Shown here: piece after piece, positions 17,292 through 25,825 of the stretch
Numbering within the stretch: the stretch's first letter is position 1
Layout of the letters: every line of letters starts with the position of its first letter
Position numbers and translations under genes: made by a program
The notes under the pieces: generated by a model
Seen by the model: the letters and a program-made list of their open reading frames with translations, nothing else
Told to the model about the DNA's origin: nothing
The model's database searches: none
DNA from: Ornatilinea apprima
GTDB lineage: Bacteria > Chloroflexota > Anaerolineae > Anaerolineales > Anaerolineaceae
Reading direction: 5' to 3'
Assembly (NCBI RefSeq): GCF_001306115.1
Contig: NZ_LGCL01000024.1
Location: 62,001-126,000 of the forward strand
DNA: 64,000 nt

Positions 17292-18199
17292 TCTCCGTCC
17301 CAGAAATTTTCAGAAGGATTGCGGACCAGTTTTGGCTTGGGGGCCGGTTCCCCCACGCGAACAGGCTGTGGAGCGGGGATGGCCGCGGCTTCCCACGCGG
17401 TCGGCAGAATATCTGGCTCGGCGGGCAAGGTCACCTGGGGGGCGGCCGGTGGCGGCTCCACCATTACGGTGGGCTGCGCGAGCCGCGCGCCCGCCAGATC
17501 GTCTTGCAGCTCCAGGGATTGTTCAAATACCGGCGACACATACACGCGCTGCTGGAGGACGGCCTGCTCACCGGGGTAAGTCTCGGGAGCGGTGATCGTG
17601 ATGGTCAGGTCGTGGAACCCGGCGCGCGGGGACTGCCCGCGGTGGAACAAGCGCACACCAGCCTCACCCGCCCCGCCGGAAAAAAGTAGCGGCAGCGGGT
17701 CCACCTGCACGCAGCCGGCGGGCAGGCCGCTCAACGTCACCTGAAACTGGCATGTCGGCTGCGGGCCGACATGCCGAATGAAAATGCGGCCGGCTGTTAC
17801 CAGGTCCGGCCGCAGAATCGCGTTAGGAAATTCCAGGGTTGCTTCCACCACTTGAGAGGTCTGCACGCTGCGGTTGGACAGGGGCAAATCAAATTGAATG
17901 CGGTAGTCCCCCAGCCAGATTTCATCCCCGTTTTGGGCGCTGGCTACCGCGTAGGCGGGCAGGTCTGCCGCGGACTGGCCACCTTGCCTGAAGAGAACAC
18001 CCGCGCCCAGATTGAGAACCTGACAGGTCGCAGGAGACTCTTGCAAGAAGAAAAGCTGCAAATGTTCAGGGGAAACCTCAGGCGCTTGGATTTGAAGATC
18101 ACAAGAAGGCGCGCTGCCAACACGGGTGATAGCCTTTTCAATCTTTACAGACTTTGTCCACCCATTTTGTCCAATAATTCTGATTCCAAAACCGGCCAT
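17288..18199 (-). CDS. FHA-domain protein, first gene of the CIS operon
   Basis: This 303-aa protein has an N-terminal FHA-like domain at residues about 1-90: GFGIRIIGQNGW, ITRVGSAPSCDLQI, SPEHLQLFF and GVLFRQGG. FHA domains read phosphothreonine and control several type VI secretion systems. The middle (about 100-225) is beta-rich and Ig-like. The C-terminus is Pro-rich with EPAPKPKLVRNPSENFW. No membrane helix is visible. It is the first visible gene of the minus-strand operon and is translationally coupled to the next (4-bp overlap). A role in phosphorylation-dependent control or assembly of the system is inference. Confidence 0.75.
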   Translation of the reverse strand: MAGFGIRIIGQNGWTKSVKIEKAITRVGSAPSCDLQIQAPEVSPEHLQLFFLQESPATCQVLNLGAGVLFRQGGQSAADLPAYAVASAQNGDEIWLGDYRIQFDLPLSNRSVQTSQVVEATLEFPNAILRPDLVTAGRIFIRHVGPQPTCQFQVTLSGLPAGCVQVDPLPLLFSGGAGEAGVRLFHRGQSPRAGFHDLTITITAPETYPGEQAVLQQRVYVSPVFEQSLELQDDLAGARLAQPTVMVEPPPAAPQVTLPAEPDILPTAWEAAAIPAPQPVRVGEPAPKPKLVRNPSENFWDGE

Positions 18200-18548
18200 T
18201 GCACACCGTCCGTGAAGTTGTAAGGTCTTGCAAAATGATCATCGTTTCCAAGATCAAATGAAAAAAACCCCGGGGGGGAATAAACCAATGCAATCATTAT
18301 AAACAAATTAAAGATTAATTACTATCTTTCTTACAAAAACGATAGGTTAGTCCGATTTAGAGCGCGGCAGGGCAACCCCGCTGACCGTGCCAGTATTGTG
18401 CCAAGAATAAACAAGTCGGTCTATAATGAGTGTAACGTAAGCAGCAGATAAAGAAAAACCAGAGTGAACCGCGAACCGGTTGTGGACAGGGAACCCGCCA
18501 AAGCTGGTATAAGAACGCCATCTAGCCTCTAGCAGCGAAAGATCCTCC
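18200..18548. promoter_or_regulatory. Divergent promoter region between CIS operon and MalT-like regulator
   Basis: This 349-bp AT-rich gap has no convincing ORF. On the minus strand a TATAAT lies at 18301-18296, about 100 bp before the FHA start; its -35 is not clear. On the plus strand a TATAAT lies at 18422-18427, about 120 bp before the regulator start, preceded by GGTC. A CCCCGGGG run followed by seven Ts on the minus strand (about 18260-18279) has no loop and is probably not a terminator. The shared region suggests that the regulator may control the CIS operon. Confidence 0.5.
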
Positions 18549-21119
18549 ATGTTGACAGTACTGCAAACTCGATTAATTGCGCCCAGCCTGCCCAGAGACT
18601 TTACGCCGCGCGAAAGGCTGCGCGACAGCCTGCGCGCCGCCCTGAACGCGCCGGTATGCCTGGTGTGCGCGCCGGCCGGGTGTGGCAAAACCACCGGCCT
18701 GGCCGATTACGCGCAGGAAAATGCCGCTTTAACAGCCTGGCTCTCGCTGGAAGAATCGGATAACGACCCGGCGCGCTTCTGGCGCTACACCCTGGCCGCG
18801 CTGGAGCGAGTGCTGCCAGGTTTTTCCCTCGACACGCCCCTCACTCTGCCCGAAATGGGCATGACCGTGCTCACCAGCGGGCTGGATGCCCTGTGCAACC
18901 GCCTGCTCGAGGCGCCGCCCGGATTCACCCTCATTCTGGATGATCTTCAACGCATCTCCAACCCCCACCTGCTTCAGGCGCTGGCATACCTGGCCGAGCA
19001 CCAGCCGGCCCATTTTCACCTGGCGCTCTCCACCCGCGTGGCGCCAGCCTTGCCGCTGGCGCGCTGGCGGGCGCGGGGGGCGCTCTCTGAAATCCGTGTC
19101 AAAGACCTGAATTTTCTACCCGACGAGGCGCGAGAGTTCTTCAGCCGCGGGGCCAGCAGCGCGGTGGATGAAACGATTCTGCGGCGCGCCCTGGAACTGT
19201 CGCGCGGGTGGGCTGCCGGACTGCGGTTGATTGACTTTGCCTTGCGCGAGCAATCGGGCAGCCTATCGGCATTAACGCGCGGACGCAAACTGGCTGCTGA
19301 TTACCTGACCAGTGAAATCCTGCAAAACCTGCCACCCAACTGGTTGGATTTCTTATCCGCCGCGGCAATTGACGAACAGTTCACCGCGGAGATGGCCTGG
19401 TATGTTTCGGGGCAGGCCTCGGAAAACGCGCTCTTAGAGAGCATCCTCGAGGCGGGTCTGTTTGTTCAGACGCAGGGTGAAAGCTGGCAGCTTCACCCAT
19501 TCCTGCGTGAGGCGCTGCTGCAGCAGCTTCCGCCGGTTGAGATTCAACACATGCACCAGCGCGCTGCTGCCTGGTATGAAAACCATTCTCAACCAGAGAA
19601 GGCCATTGCGCACGCCCTCAATGGGGAAGAATGGCCTTCTGCCGGCCGCCTGATTCTGCGCCAGGCCGGCATGCTCTTCGAGCGGGGTGAAATGGGCGTG
19701 CTGGAACGCTGGCTGGACGCTTTTCCCGCGGATATTCTCTCGCAAAATGCGGATTTGCTGGTTCTGCGCGCGTGGCTGCAGTACCTGCAAGGAAAAAACC
19801 TGGACGCGCAGCAAACTGCAAGCGCGATTGAGAGCCTCACCACGGACCTCCAGCCGCAGCGCCCAGATTGGTGGGGCGGACTGCGCTGTCAGTTGGCCCT
19901 TCTGCAAGAACAAAATCAGGCCGCTTTGTCTTATGCCAACTCCGCGCTAGCCAGCGCCAGCAGCGAGACATTCATCCGTGGCATGCTGCTTTCTTCGCGC
20001 GCCAACGCCCTGCAGGCTTTAGGCCGTTCTGAAGAGGCCTCGGCCAGCTACCAGGAAGCTATCAGCGCCAACCGTGGCGCGGGCAGCCTCCTTTCCAGCC
20101 TCTTCTCACTGGCCGGCTTGGGCATTGAATTGAACGAACAGGGCCAGCGGCTGCGCGCGCTGGATCTGTGCCAGCAAACCCTTGAAGACAACCAGGCGCG
20201 ATCCAACCACCCACTGTTTGGGCTGGTTCACCTGCTCATGGCACGCCTGCATTGGGAAGCCAACGCCCTGGAAGAAATGCGCCTGGCGCTGGAAACCGCC
20301 GAATCGCTCCTGAGCCAGCTGGGGGTCAGCGGATTTCTCATCTCCGCGGACCTTATTCGCGTTCAGTGGCTGATTGCCTGCGAAGATTACGGTGAAGCGC
20401 TGCAGCGGGTGCAAACCAACCGGCGCAAAACCCGTTCAGAAGCATTCACCGGCTTCCGACAAATCTTCGACCTGCTGCGAGCGGAAATCGCCTTAAAAAT
20501 GGGCGAGCGCCGGGCGGTGGATGCCTGGCTGGAAGAAGCCAACTTGCCCCCCACCCCGGCGGATGACCCGGCGCGGGAAATGGAGTTTATCTTCAAAGCG
20601 CGTTGTCTGATCGAGCGCGGAGAATGGGGTGACGCCAGCGCCTTGCTGGAAGACCTGCTCTTCAACGCGCAAAACAGCCATCACATCCGCGCCAGCATCG
20701 CCGTTCTGCTGCTTAAAGCCAGCTTGCTCTGGCAAAAAGGAGAAATAGGCCGGGTCAACAACTGCCTGGAAGAAGCGCTGGCACTGGCCGCGCCCCAGCA
20801 ATACGTCCGTTTGCTGCTCGACTTCGGCGCGCCCCTGGCAGGCTTGTTGGCACAGATGCCTTCTGCCCCCCAGGCGATTCGCGCCTTGTTTGGCCAGCCC
20901 GAAGAAACGCAAGCCCCCACGCTGGTTGAAATGCTCACTCGCCGCGAACTGGACGTGCTGCGTCTGCTGGCCGAAAACCACACCAACAGCGAGATCGCCG
21001 CCGCTTTGGTCCTTTCCAACGAGACGGTCAAAGTGCACCTCAAACACATTTTCCAGAAGCTGGGGGTGCAAAATCGCCGCCAGGCCGTATGGCAAGCCCG
21101 TCAGATGCGCCTGATCTAA
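18549..21119 (+). CDS. MalT/LAL-type LuxR-family transcriptional regulator
   Basis: This 856-aa protein has the large ATP-binding LuxR regulator architecture. An N-terminal P-loop NTPase carries Walker A PAGCGKTTG (about 42-50) and a Walker-B-like FTLILDDLQRI. A long helical TPR-like region spans about 330-780. The C-terminal LuxR HTH (about 794-850) has LTRRELDVLRLLAENHTNSE and TVKVHLKHIFQKLGVQNR. Such proteins bind an inducer and ATP and activate adjacent promoters. It is divergent from the injection-system operon, which makes it the best local candidate regulator (inference). The start ATG has only a weak ribosome site. Confidence 0.88.
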   Translation: MLTVLQTRLIAPSLPRDFTPRERLRDSLRAALNAPVCLVCAPAGCGKTTGLADYAQENAALTAWLSLEESDNDPARFWRYTLAALERVLPGFSLDTPLTLPEMGMTVLTSGLDALCNRLLEAPPGFTLILDDLQRISNPHLLQALAYLAEHQPAHFHLALSTRVAPALPLARWRARGALSEIRVKDLNFLPDEAREFFSRGASSAVDETILRRALELSRGWAAGLRLIDFALREQSGSLSALTRGRKLAADYLTSEILQNLPPNWLDFLSAAAIDEQFTAEMAWYVSGQASENALLESILEAGLFVQTQGESWQLHPFLREALLQQLPPVEIQHMHQRAAAWYENHSQPEKAIAHALNGEEWPSAGRLILRQAGMLFERGEMGVLERWLDAFPADILSQNADLLVLRAWLQYLQGKNLDAQQTASAIESLTTDLQPQRPDWWGGLRCQLALLQEQNQAALSYANSALASASSETFIRGMLLSSRANALQALGRSEEASASYQEAISANRGAGSLLSSLFSLAGLGIELNEQGQRLRALDLCQQTLEDNQARSNHPLFGLVHLLMARLHWEANALEEMRLALETAESLLSQLGVSGFLISADLIRVQWLIACEDYGEALQRVQTNRRKTRSEAFTGFRQIFDLLRAEIALKMGERRAVDAWLEEANLPPTPADDPAREMEFIFKARCLIERGEWGDASALLEDLLFNAQNSHHIRASIAVLLLKASLLWQKGEIGRVNNCLEEALALAAPQQYVRLLLDFGAPLAGLLAQMPSAPQAIRALFGQPEETQAPTLVEMLTRRELDVLRLLAENHTNSEIAAALVLSNETVKVHLKHIFQKLGVQNRRQAVWQARQMRLI

Positions 21120-21223
21120 CCCGCCCAAGCACAAAAACATACCCCTAAAAATAACCCGCTTCGGGGGATGGGCAGATGCCCTCCCCGCGATATGATCATA
21201 CTGTCAAACAAAAAGGAGACAGA

Positions 21224-22183
21224 ATGAAAACATTAATTGTTGGAAGCGGTGTGATTGGCACCATTTATGGATGGGCGCTGGCCGAAGCCGGCGCTGATGT
21301 AACGCACTTTGTGCGGCCGGGAAAAGCCGCCCAATTGCAAAACGGCGTATCGCTGGACGTGCTCGACGAACGGAAGGGTTATAAACCCAACCAACAGACC
21401 CGCTACGCCATCCGCTGCGTGGAAGAAGTGCGGCCGCAAGACGGCTACGAGTTGGTCATTGTTCCGGTGAATGTAAACCAATTGGAAGACGCGCTGAAAA
21501 CCCTGGTGCCTTGCGTGGGCGAACAGGCCGTCTTTCTCACCCTCACCGCCAACTGGGAAGGGCCTGCCGTGCTAGACCATTATTTGCCGCGCAACCGCTA
21601 CTGGATGGGCTACGCAGACGGCGGTGGGACCATCCGCGATGGCGTGTATTGGACCAATCTGGGCGCGGAGATTCACCTGGGCGTGATTGAAGGCCAGGAC
21701 GAACAGCGGCTTCTCCCTATCAAAACATTATTTGAACGCGCCGGCATGAAGCCCGACATGCAGGCCAACATGCTGCACTGGTTGTGGGTTCACAACGCCT
21801 CGGCGGTGGGTTTTGCGGCCGGTTTCGCCAAATATAAAGAGTTCCAATCCTACTTTAAGGATTATGATCTGCTCAAGACCTGCCTGCACGCCACCCGCGA
21901 ACTGCTCACCCTGTGTGAAAAACGCGGCGTTCGGCTGGCCGATTACCCTGAGGTTTCCTATATGGGCTGGCCAGACTGGCTGGTGTTGGGGATTATGCGC
22001 TGGATGTTTGCCACCAACCGCAGCATGCAGCGGTATACGGCGCACGCGGCTTCCGCTGGAAGCCTGCGCGAAACCAAAGCTAATTTCGACGCGATGCTGC
22101 TCACCGCGGAAGAGACCGGAACGCCCGTGCCCGCATTGCGCAGCCTGTATATCTATCTGCAAAATCAGGGGAAGCAATCATGA
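21224..22183 (+). CDS. Ketopantoate-reductase-like oxidoreductase, copy A (catalytic lysines absent)
   Basis: This protein of about 319 aa starts at ATG 21224, six bp after AAGGAG; an in-frame upstream extension is unlikely. The N-terminal Rossmann motif is VGSGVIGTIYGWALAEAG and it has the ApbA/PanE two-domain layout. Where true PanE has Lys in the ALK.xQ segment this protein reads VPVNVNQLEDAL, and where PanE has W.K on the C-domain helix it reads HWLWVHNAS. It may therefore bind NADP but reduce another substrate, or be catalytically altered. It overlaps copy B by ATGA, so the pair is co-translated. Confidence 0.8.
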   Translation: MKTLIVGSGVIGTIYGWALAEAGADVTHFVRPGKAAQLQNGVSLDVLDERKGYKPNQQTRYAIRCVEEVRPQDGYELVIVPVNVNQLEDALKTLVPCVGEQAVFLTLTANWEGPAVLDHYLPRNRYWMGYADGGGTIRDGVYWTNLGAEIHLGVIEGQDEQRLLPIKTLFERAGMKPDMQANMLHWLWVHNASAVGFAAGFAKYKEFQSYFKDYDLLKTCLHATRELLTLCEKRGVRLADYPEVSYMGWPDWLVLGIMRWMFATNRSMQRYTAHAASAGSLRETKANFDAMLLTAEETGTPVPALRSLYIYLQNQGKQS

Positions 22184-23133
22184 ACATTTTAGTCATTGGC
22201 ACAGGGGTCATCGGAACAATCTACGGCATGGCACTTTCCAACGCCGGGCATCAGGTAACCCATTATGTGCGTCCAGGTAAAGGCCAGCAATTCACCAACG
22301 GAATCCGCGTCCATATCTTAGATGGGCGCGGTAAAAAACCGCACGAATATGAAACCCACTACGATCTGAAGGTGACAGAAACGCTGGCATCGCAGCCCGA
22401 CTATGATCTCATTCTGGTCAGCGTGCGCCATTATCAGCTACCGGCCTTGCTGCCGCTGCTGCGTGAGCATGCCGGTCAGGCAGATATCTTGTTCTTCAAC
22501 GGCAACTGGCAGGGTTTGGATGAAATAGACGCCTGCCTGCCGCGCTCACGCTATTTGTGGGGTTTCCCGGTGGCGGGCGGCGGTTATACCCCGGATAGCA
22601 CGCTCAACGCCGCTCTGCTGGATGAAATTCGTCTGGGTGAAATCGACGGGCAAGAAACTCCGCGGCTGCAGCGCATCAAGGCCGCCTTCGAAAGCGCGGA
22701 GCTGAAAGTGGATGTGCAGGCAAATATCCTGCACTGGCTGTGGGTGCATTTCGCAATCAACAGCGGTGTCATTGGGGCCGCCTTCAAAGCCGGTGGCGCG
22801 CGCGCGCTGCTCAACAGCATCCCTCGCCTGCGTGAGGCCATTCTGGCTGGCCGCGAAGCGCTGGAAGTCTGTAAGCGGCGCGGTGTCAAGATCGCCGATT
22901 TTGAAGACGCGCGCTCGTTTTCTCAGCCAGCCTGGCTGGGAGCAGTCGCGATCTGGGCCATGATGAAAACCAACCTCCCCGCCCGCAGAATTATGGAAAC
23001 CCACACCGCGGTGGATGAGCTGCAAGCCATCTTTTCTGATGTGCGAACAACCGGGGAACAGCTGCAAGTGAGTATGCCGTACTTTCAATCGCTGCGCGCC
23101 TATGTAGAAAGCCCGCGCCTGGTGTCTGATTAA
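22180..23133 (+). CDS. Ketopantoate-reductase-like oxidoreductase, copy B (catalytic lysines absent)
   Basis: This 317-aa tandem paralogue of the preceding gene begins MNILVIGTGVIGTIYGMALS. It shares the HYVRPGK motif and the QANILHWLWVHF helix, with His where PanE has the catalytic Lys. The first-lysine position reads VSVRHYQLPAL, Arg in place of Lys. The pair arose by tandem duplication, and both keep the nucleotide-binding glycines. Together they could form a heteromeric oxidoreductase. A terminator hairpin follows. Confidence 0.8.
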   Translation: MNILVIGTGVIGTIYGMALSNAGHQVTHYVRPGKGQQFTNGIRVHILDGRGKKPHEYETHYDLKVTETLASQPDYDLILVSVRHYQLPALLPLLREHAGQADILFFNGNWQGLDEIDACLPRSRYLWGFPVAGGGYTPDSTLNAALLDEIRLGEIDGQETPRLQRIKAAFESAELKVDVQANILHWLWVHFAINSGVIGAAFKAGGARALLNSIPRLREAILAGREALEVCKRRGVKIADFEDARSFSQPAWLGAVAIWAMMKTNLPARRIMETHTAVDELQAIFSDVRTTGEQLQVSMPYFQSLRAYVESPRLVSD

Positions 23134-23148
23134 TCCGGCGTTCGCGAA

Positions 23149-23196
23149 GCAGCGCGCCCTTCTATGACCAAGAAAGGGCGCGCTGCCCATTTTTTG
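23149..23196. terminator. Intrinsic terminator after the tandem PanE-like genes
   Basis: GCAGCGCGCCCTT (from 23149) pairs with AAGGGCGCGCTGC (ending 23186), with about 13 perfect base pairs. A run of six Ts at 23190-23195 follows on the plus strand. Confidence 0.85.
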
Positions 23197-23230
23197 GCAA
23201 CCTTTCCACGCGATCAAAACCGAGCCGAAT

Positions 23231-23236
23231 TATAAT
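23231..23236 (+). promoter_or_regulatory. Putative -10 element (TATAAT)
   Basis: A consensus TATAAT lies 69 bp upstream of the 23305 start; no good -35 is recognisable. It sits just after the preceding terminator, as expected for an independent promoter. Confidence 0.5.
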
Positions 23237-23304
23237 GAAACTCTGGCGGTGAATACCAGCAGAGTGCCGCGCGCAAACCCCTCTTTCCACGCGGGAGGTT
23301 CTGT

Positions 23305-24288
23305 ATGACCTGGTTCAAAGAATTGACCGGTTTTAACGAAACAGATGCCAGTGACGTTCGCCAGAAACTGATTCTGGACGGCGAAACGCTCACCTCTACG
23401 GTCAACGGACGGCGCCTGGTTTGCGGCCGCCTCGAGACCCCCTCACTTGGCGATCTGCGCCAGCGGGCGCGGGCAAACCAGTCCAACAGAGGGCGGCTAA
23501 CCGCGCGTGAAGTGATCGCCGATGTGCGCGATCTGCACGCTAATGTTGAAAACGCCGGCGCGCTCTTTCAGGTCGCCTCGCAATTCAACCTGCTGGAAAT
23601 GGTTTCGCCGTCTGTTACCCCGGAAGACGGCATCAGCCGCTATGAAAACGACCATACGCAGGGGCCTGCTTGCGCCGTCGCGGCCGGGGCAGGCACCATT
23701 TTTCGCAATTATTTCGCGCCGGTGAATGGTCAAACCGGCCAAACCGCCCACAACCAGATCGACTGCCTGGCAGACCTGGGCCGCGCGTTGGGCAACTCCG
23801 ATTCGCGCCTGTGGCAGATGAAAAATGGTTACGCCCTGGCCACAGCACAGGGCCTGGACGAAATTGCCACCCGCCTGCGCGCCGCCAGCGAAACCGAGCG
23901 GGACAGTCTGCGCCAGCTTTTACGCATTGGCCTTCAGTGGAACACCCAGGTAACCCTGCCCAACTGCGCGCACCTCGTAACGCAAGCCTACTGCGCCGCT
24001 CTGCCGGTCGCATATGGCCCTGAACCCGCAGAGCGATGGGAGGCTTTCGCCCGCCTGGTGCTGGAGGCTGCCTACGAGGCGACCCTGTGCGCCGCTGTTC
24101 TGAACGCGCGCCCGCGCGCCTATCTCACCCTGCTGGGCGGTGGTGTGTTCGGGAATCAACCGGAATGGATTTTGGACGCGCTGCACCGCGCGCTGCAGAT
24201 CTTCGCAGCGTCGAATCTCGAGATCAGCATTGTAAGTTATGGCCGCTCCAATCCGGCTGTGCAAGCCATGCTTGAACAACTCACCTGA
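23305..24288 (+). CDS. Uncharacterised protein with macrodomain-like C-terminal motifs
   Basis: This 327-aa soluble protein is preceded by GGGAGG. Conserved-looking stretches are QVASQFNLLEMVSPSVTPED, YENDHTQGPACAVAAGAGT (about 113-131) and TLLGGGVFGNQPEWILDAL (about 276-294) followed by a LEISIVSYG strand. The glycine loop plus FGN and the preceding strand resemble the ADP-ribose-binding architecture of macrodomain-like proteins, but I cannot confirm membership. It forms a single transcription unit with its own TATAAT. Function is unknown; an ADP-ribose or nucleotide-derivative enzyme is a speculative possibility. Confidence 0.65.
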   Translation: MTWFKELTGFNETDASDVRQKLILDGETLTSTVNGRRLVCGRLETPSLGDLRQRARANQSNRGRLTAREVIADVRDLHANVENAGALFQVASQFNLLEMVSPSVTPEDGISRYENDHTQGPACAVAAGAGTIFRNYFAPVNGQTGQTAHNQIDCLADLGRALGNSDSRLWQMKNGYALATAQGLDEIATRLRAASETERDSLRQLLRIGLQWNTQVTLPNCAHLVTQAYCAALPVAYGPEPAERWEAFARLVLEAAYEATLCAAVLNARPRAYLTLLGGGVFGNQPEWILDALHRALQIFAASNLEISIVSYGRSNPAVQAMLEQLT

Positions 24289-24417
24289 AAGGGACGGGCG
24301 GATTCGGTTTGCGTGTGAATCATCCGGGTTGAAAATAGCGCGGTCCGCTGCCGGGTTGGAAGATCTTTTTGGCTATCCCTTGCAGAAAGCTTCCTTTTAT
24401 CCGCGCGATCAGCGCAC

Positions 24418-24423
24418 TATAAT
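24418..24423 (+). promoter_or_regulatory. Putative -10 element (TATAAT)
   Basis: A consensus TATAAT lies 46 bp before the 24470 start; the -35 is unclear. The rest of the gap 24289-24469 shows no gene. Confidence 0.45.
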
Positions 24424-24469
24424 TTAATCAGGGCTTGCCTCTCAAATAAAACCGGGGCGGGAGTAATAT

Positions 24470-25009
24470 ATGGAAGAAGATCCACAGGAAAGCATATCGG
24501 AGCAGCCCTTACCGGGGCGAATGGCCGAGTACGGCACCCTGCGCGATGAGATTCTCAGGCGCATGGAGATGCGCAATTCGATTGTGTTCGGCACGCTGAC
24601 CTTTACCGGCGCGCTGCTGGGGTTCGGCCTGGAGACCCCAGCGCTGGCCCTGCTCTACCCAATCATCGCCATGTTTCTGGCAGCCGCCTGGGTGCAAAAC
24701 GACACCGTGATCAGCAACCTGGGCCGCTACATCCGCGAAAACCTGGAAGACGCGCAGACCGGCCTGCGGTGGGAAACCGAGCGCCAAAAGAACCGGCTGC
24801 GCGAAGCGCAAAGCGGCAAAATTTACCCGTCGGCCATTTTTTCCAGCGAGGGCGTGTTCCTCATCACCCAGGGTATGGCGCTGTTGATTGGTTTTGCCAA
24901 CCAGCCGCGCTTTACCATCCTGGAATGGGGACTGAGCGCGGCGGCTGTAATCTGCATCCTGCTCACCATCGCGTTCTTCCACTATTCCAGCATCAACAAT
25001 ATCCGCTGA
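24470..25009 (+). CDS. Four-TM membrane protein of unknown function
   Basis: This 179-aa protein has a cytoplasmic N-terminal helix (EYGTLRDEILRRMEMRNS), two close membrane helices (about 38-74), a charged middle (NLGRYIRENLEDAQTGLRWE) and two further membrane helices (about 120-172). The ribosome site is GGGAG. The layout of paired helices around a conserved polar helix recalls small sensor or pore-like membrane proteins, but no family is recognised. It is alone between TATAAT 24418 and the MBL gene. Confidence 0.7.
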   Translation: MEEDPQESISEQPLPGRMAEYGTLRDEILRRMEMRNSIVFGTLTFTGALLGFGLETPALALLYPIIAMFLAAAWVQNDTVISNLGRYIRENLEDAQTGLRWETERQKNRLREAQSGKIYPSAIFSSEGVFLITQGMALLIGFANQPRFTILEWGLSAAAVICILLTIAFFHYSSINNIR

Positions 25010-25091
25010 GCAATGCCGGGCAGCCGGAAAGCCAGGCGCTGGCCACGCGACAAAGCCCATTTTGATAATTGAATCAGGCGGGGAGAAAATA

Positions 25092-25763
25092 ATGACTCAA
25101 GAAATTATCATCCTCACTCTGCCCATGCCCTTTGGCATGGGGGCGGTCAACAGTTACCTGATTAAAAATCCGGCCGGGCAAATCTTAATTGACAGCGGCA
25201 GCCCGCGGGCGCGCAAAGCCCTGCGCGAGCAGCTCACCAGCGCGGGCTGTGAGGAAGACCGCCTGCGCCTGGTTTTACTCACCCACGGCGATTTCGACCA
25301 CATTGGCAACGCGGCCCATCTGCGCGCCTGCTGCGGTGTGCCGTTGGCCATGCACCGCGAAGAAGCCTGCATGGCCGAGCGCGGCGATATGTTTGCCAAC
25401 CGCCAAAAACCCAGCGCGCTGGTGCGCGTGCTGGTGCCGTTCTTCACCGGCTTTGGGCGCGCCGAGCGCTTTTGTCCGGACGTGCTGCTCGAAGACGGCA
25501 GCGACCTCTTACCGTATGGTCTGGATGCGCGCGTTGTGTGGCTGCCCGGCCACTCGCGCGGATCCATCGGCGTGCTGACCGCCAACGGCGAACTGTTCTG
25601 CGGCGACCTGTTTGAAAACCGCGAAGCCCCCACGCTCAACTCCCTGCTCGACGACGCGACCGCCGCCCAGGCCAGCGCCGCGCGCCTGGCGGGGCTGAAC
25701 ATTCAGCGCGTCTACCCCGGCCACGGCCAGCCCTTCACATGGGAGGAGTTAAAGAAGGGATAA
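25092..25763 (+). CDS. Metallo-beta-lactamase-fold hydrolase
   Basis: This protein of about 223 aa starts at ATG 25092 after GGGGAG; an in-frame TTG at 25062 is less likely. Metal-binding motifs of the MBL superfamily are present: LLTHGDFDHIGN (HxDxDH variant THGDFDH), LPGHSRGS, CGDLF and PGHG near the C-terminus. Proteins of this length are often glyoxalase II-like or general thioester and phosphodiester hydrolases. The substrate cannot be read from sequence. Confidence 0.85.
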   Translation: MTQEIIILTLPMPFGMGAVNSYLIKNPAGQILIDSGSPRARKALREQLTSAGCEEDRLRLVLLTHGDFDHIGNAAHLRACCGVPLAMHREEACMAERGDMFANRQKPSALVRVLVPFFTGFGRAERFCPDVLLEDGSDLLPYGLDARVVWLPGHSRGSIGVLTANGELFCGDLFENREAPTLNSLLDDATAAQASAARLAGLNIQRVYPGHGQPFTWEELKKG

Positions 25764-25825
25764 GCATAACCTTGATTGCAGGAAAACAGGAATAAATAAA
25801 AATACCAATCAGAGGGGGATTTCAC

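Noticed and set aside
18255..18282. CCCCGGGG next to a run of seven Ts on the minus strand, terminator-like
   Set aside because: The palindrome has no loop and cannot form a normal hairpin. It lies between the putative promoter and the first CIS gene, where a terminator would make no sense without a switch.
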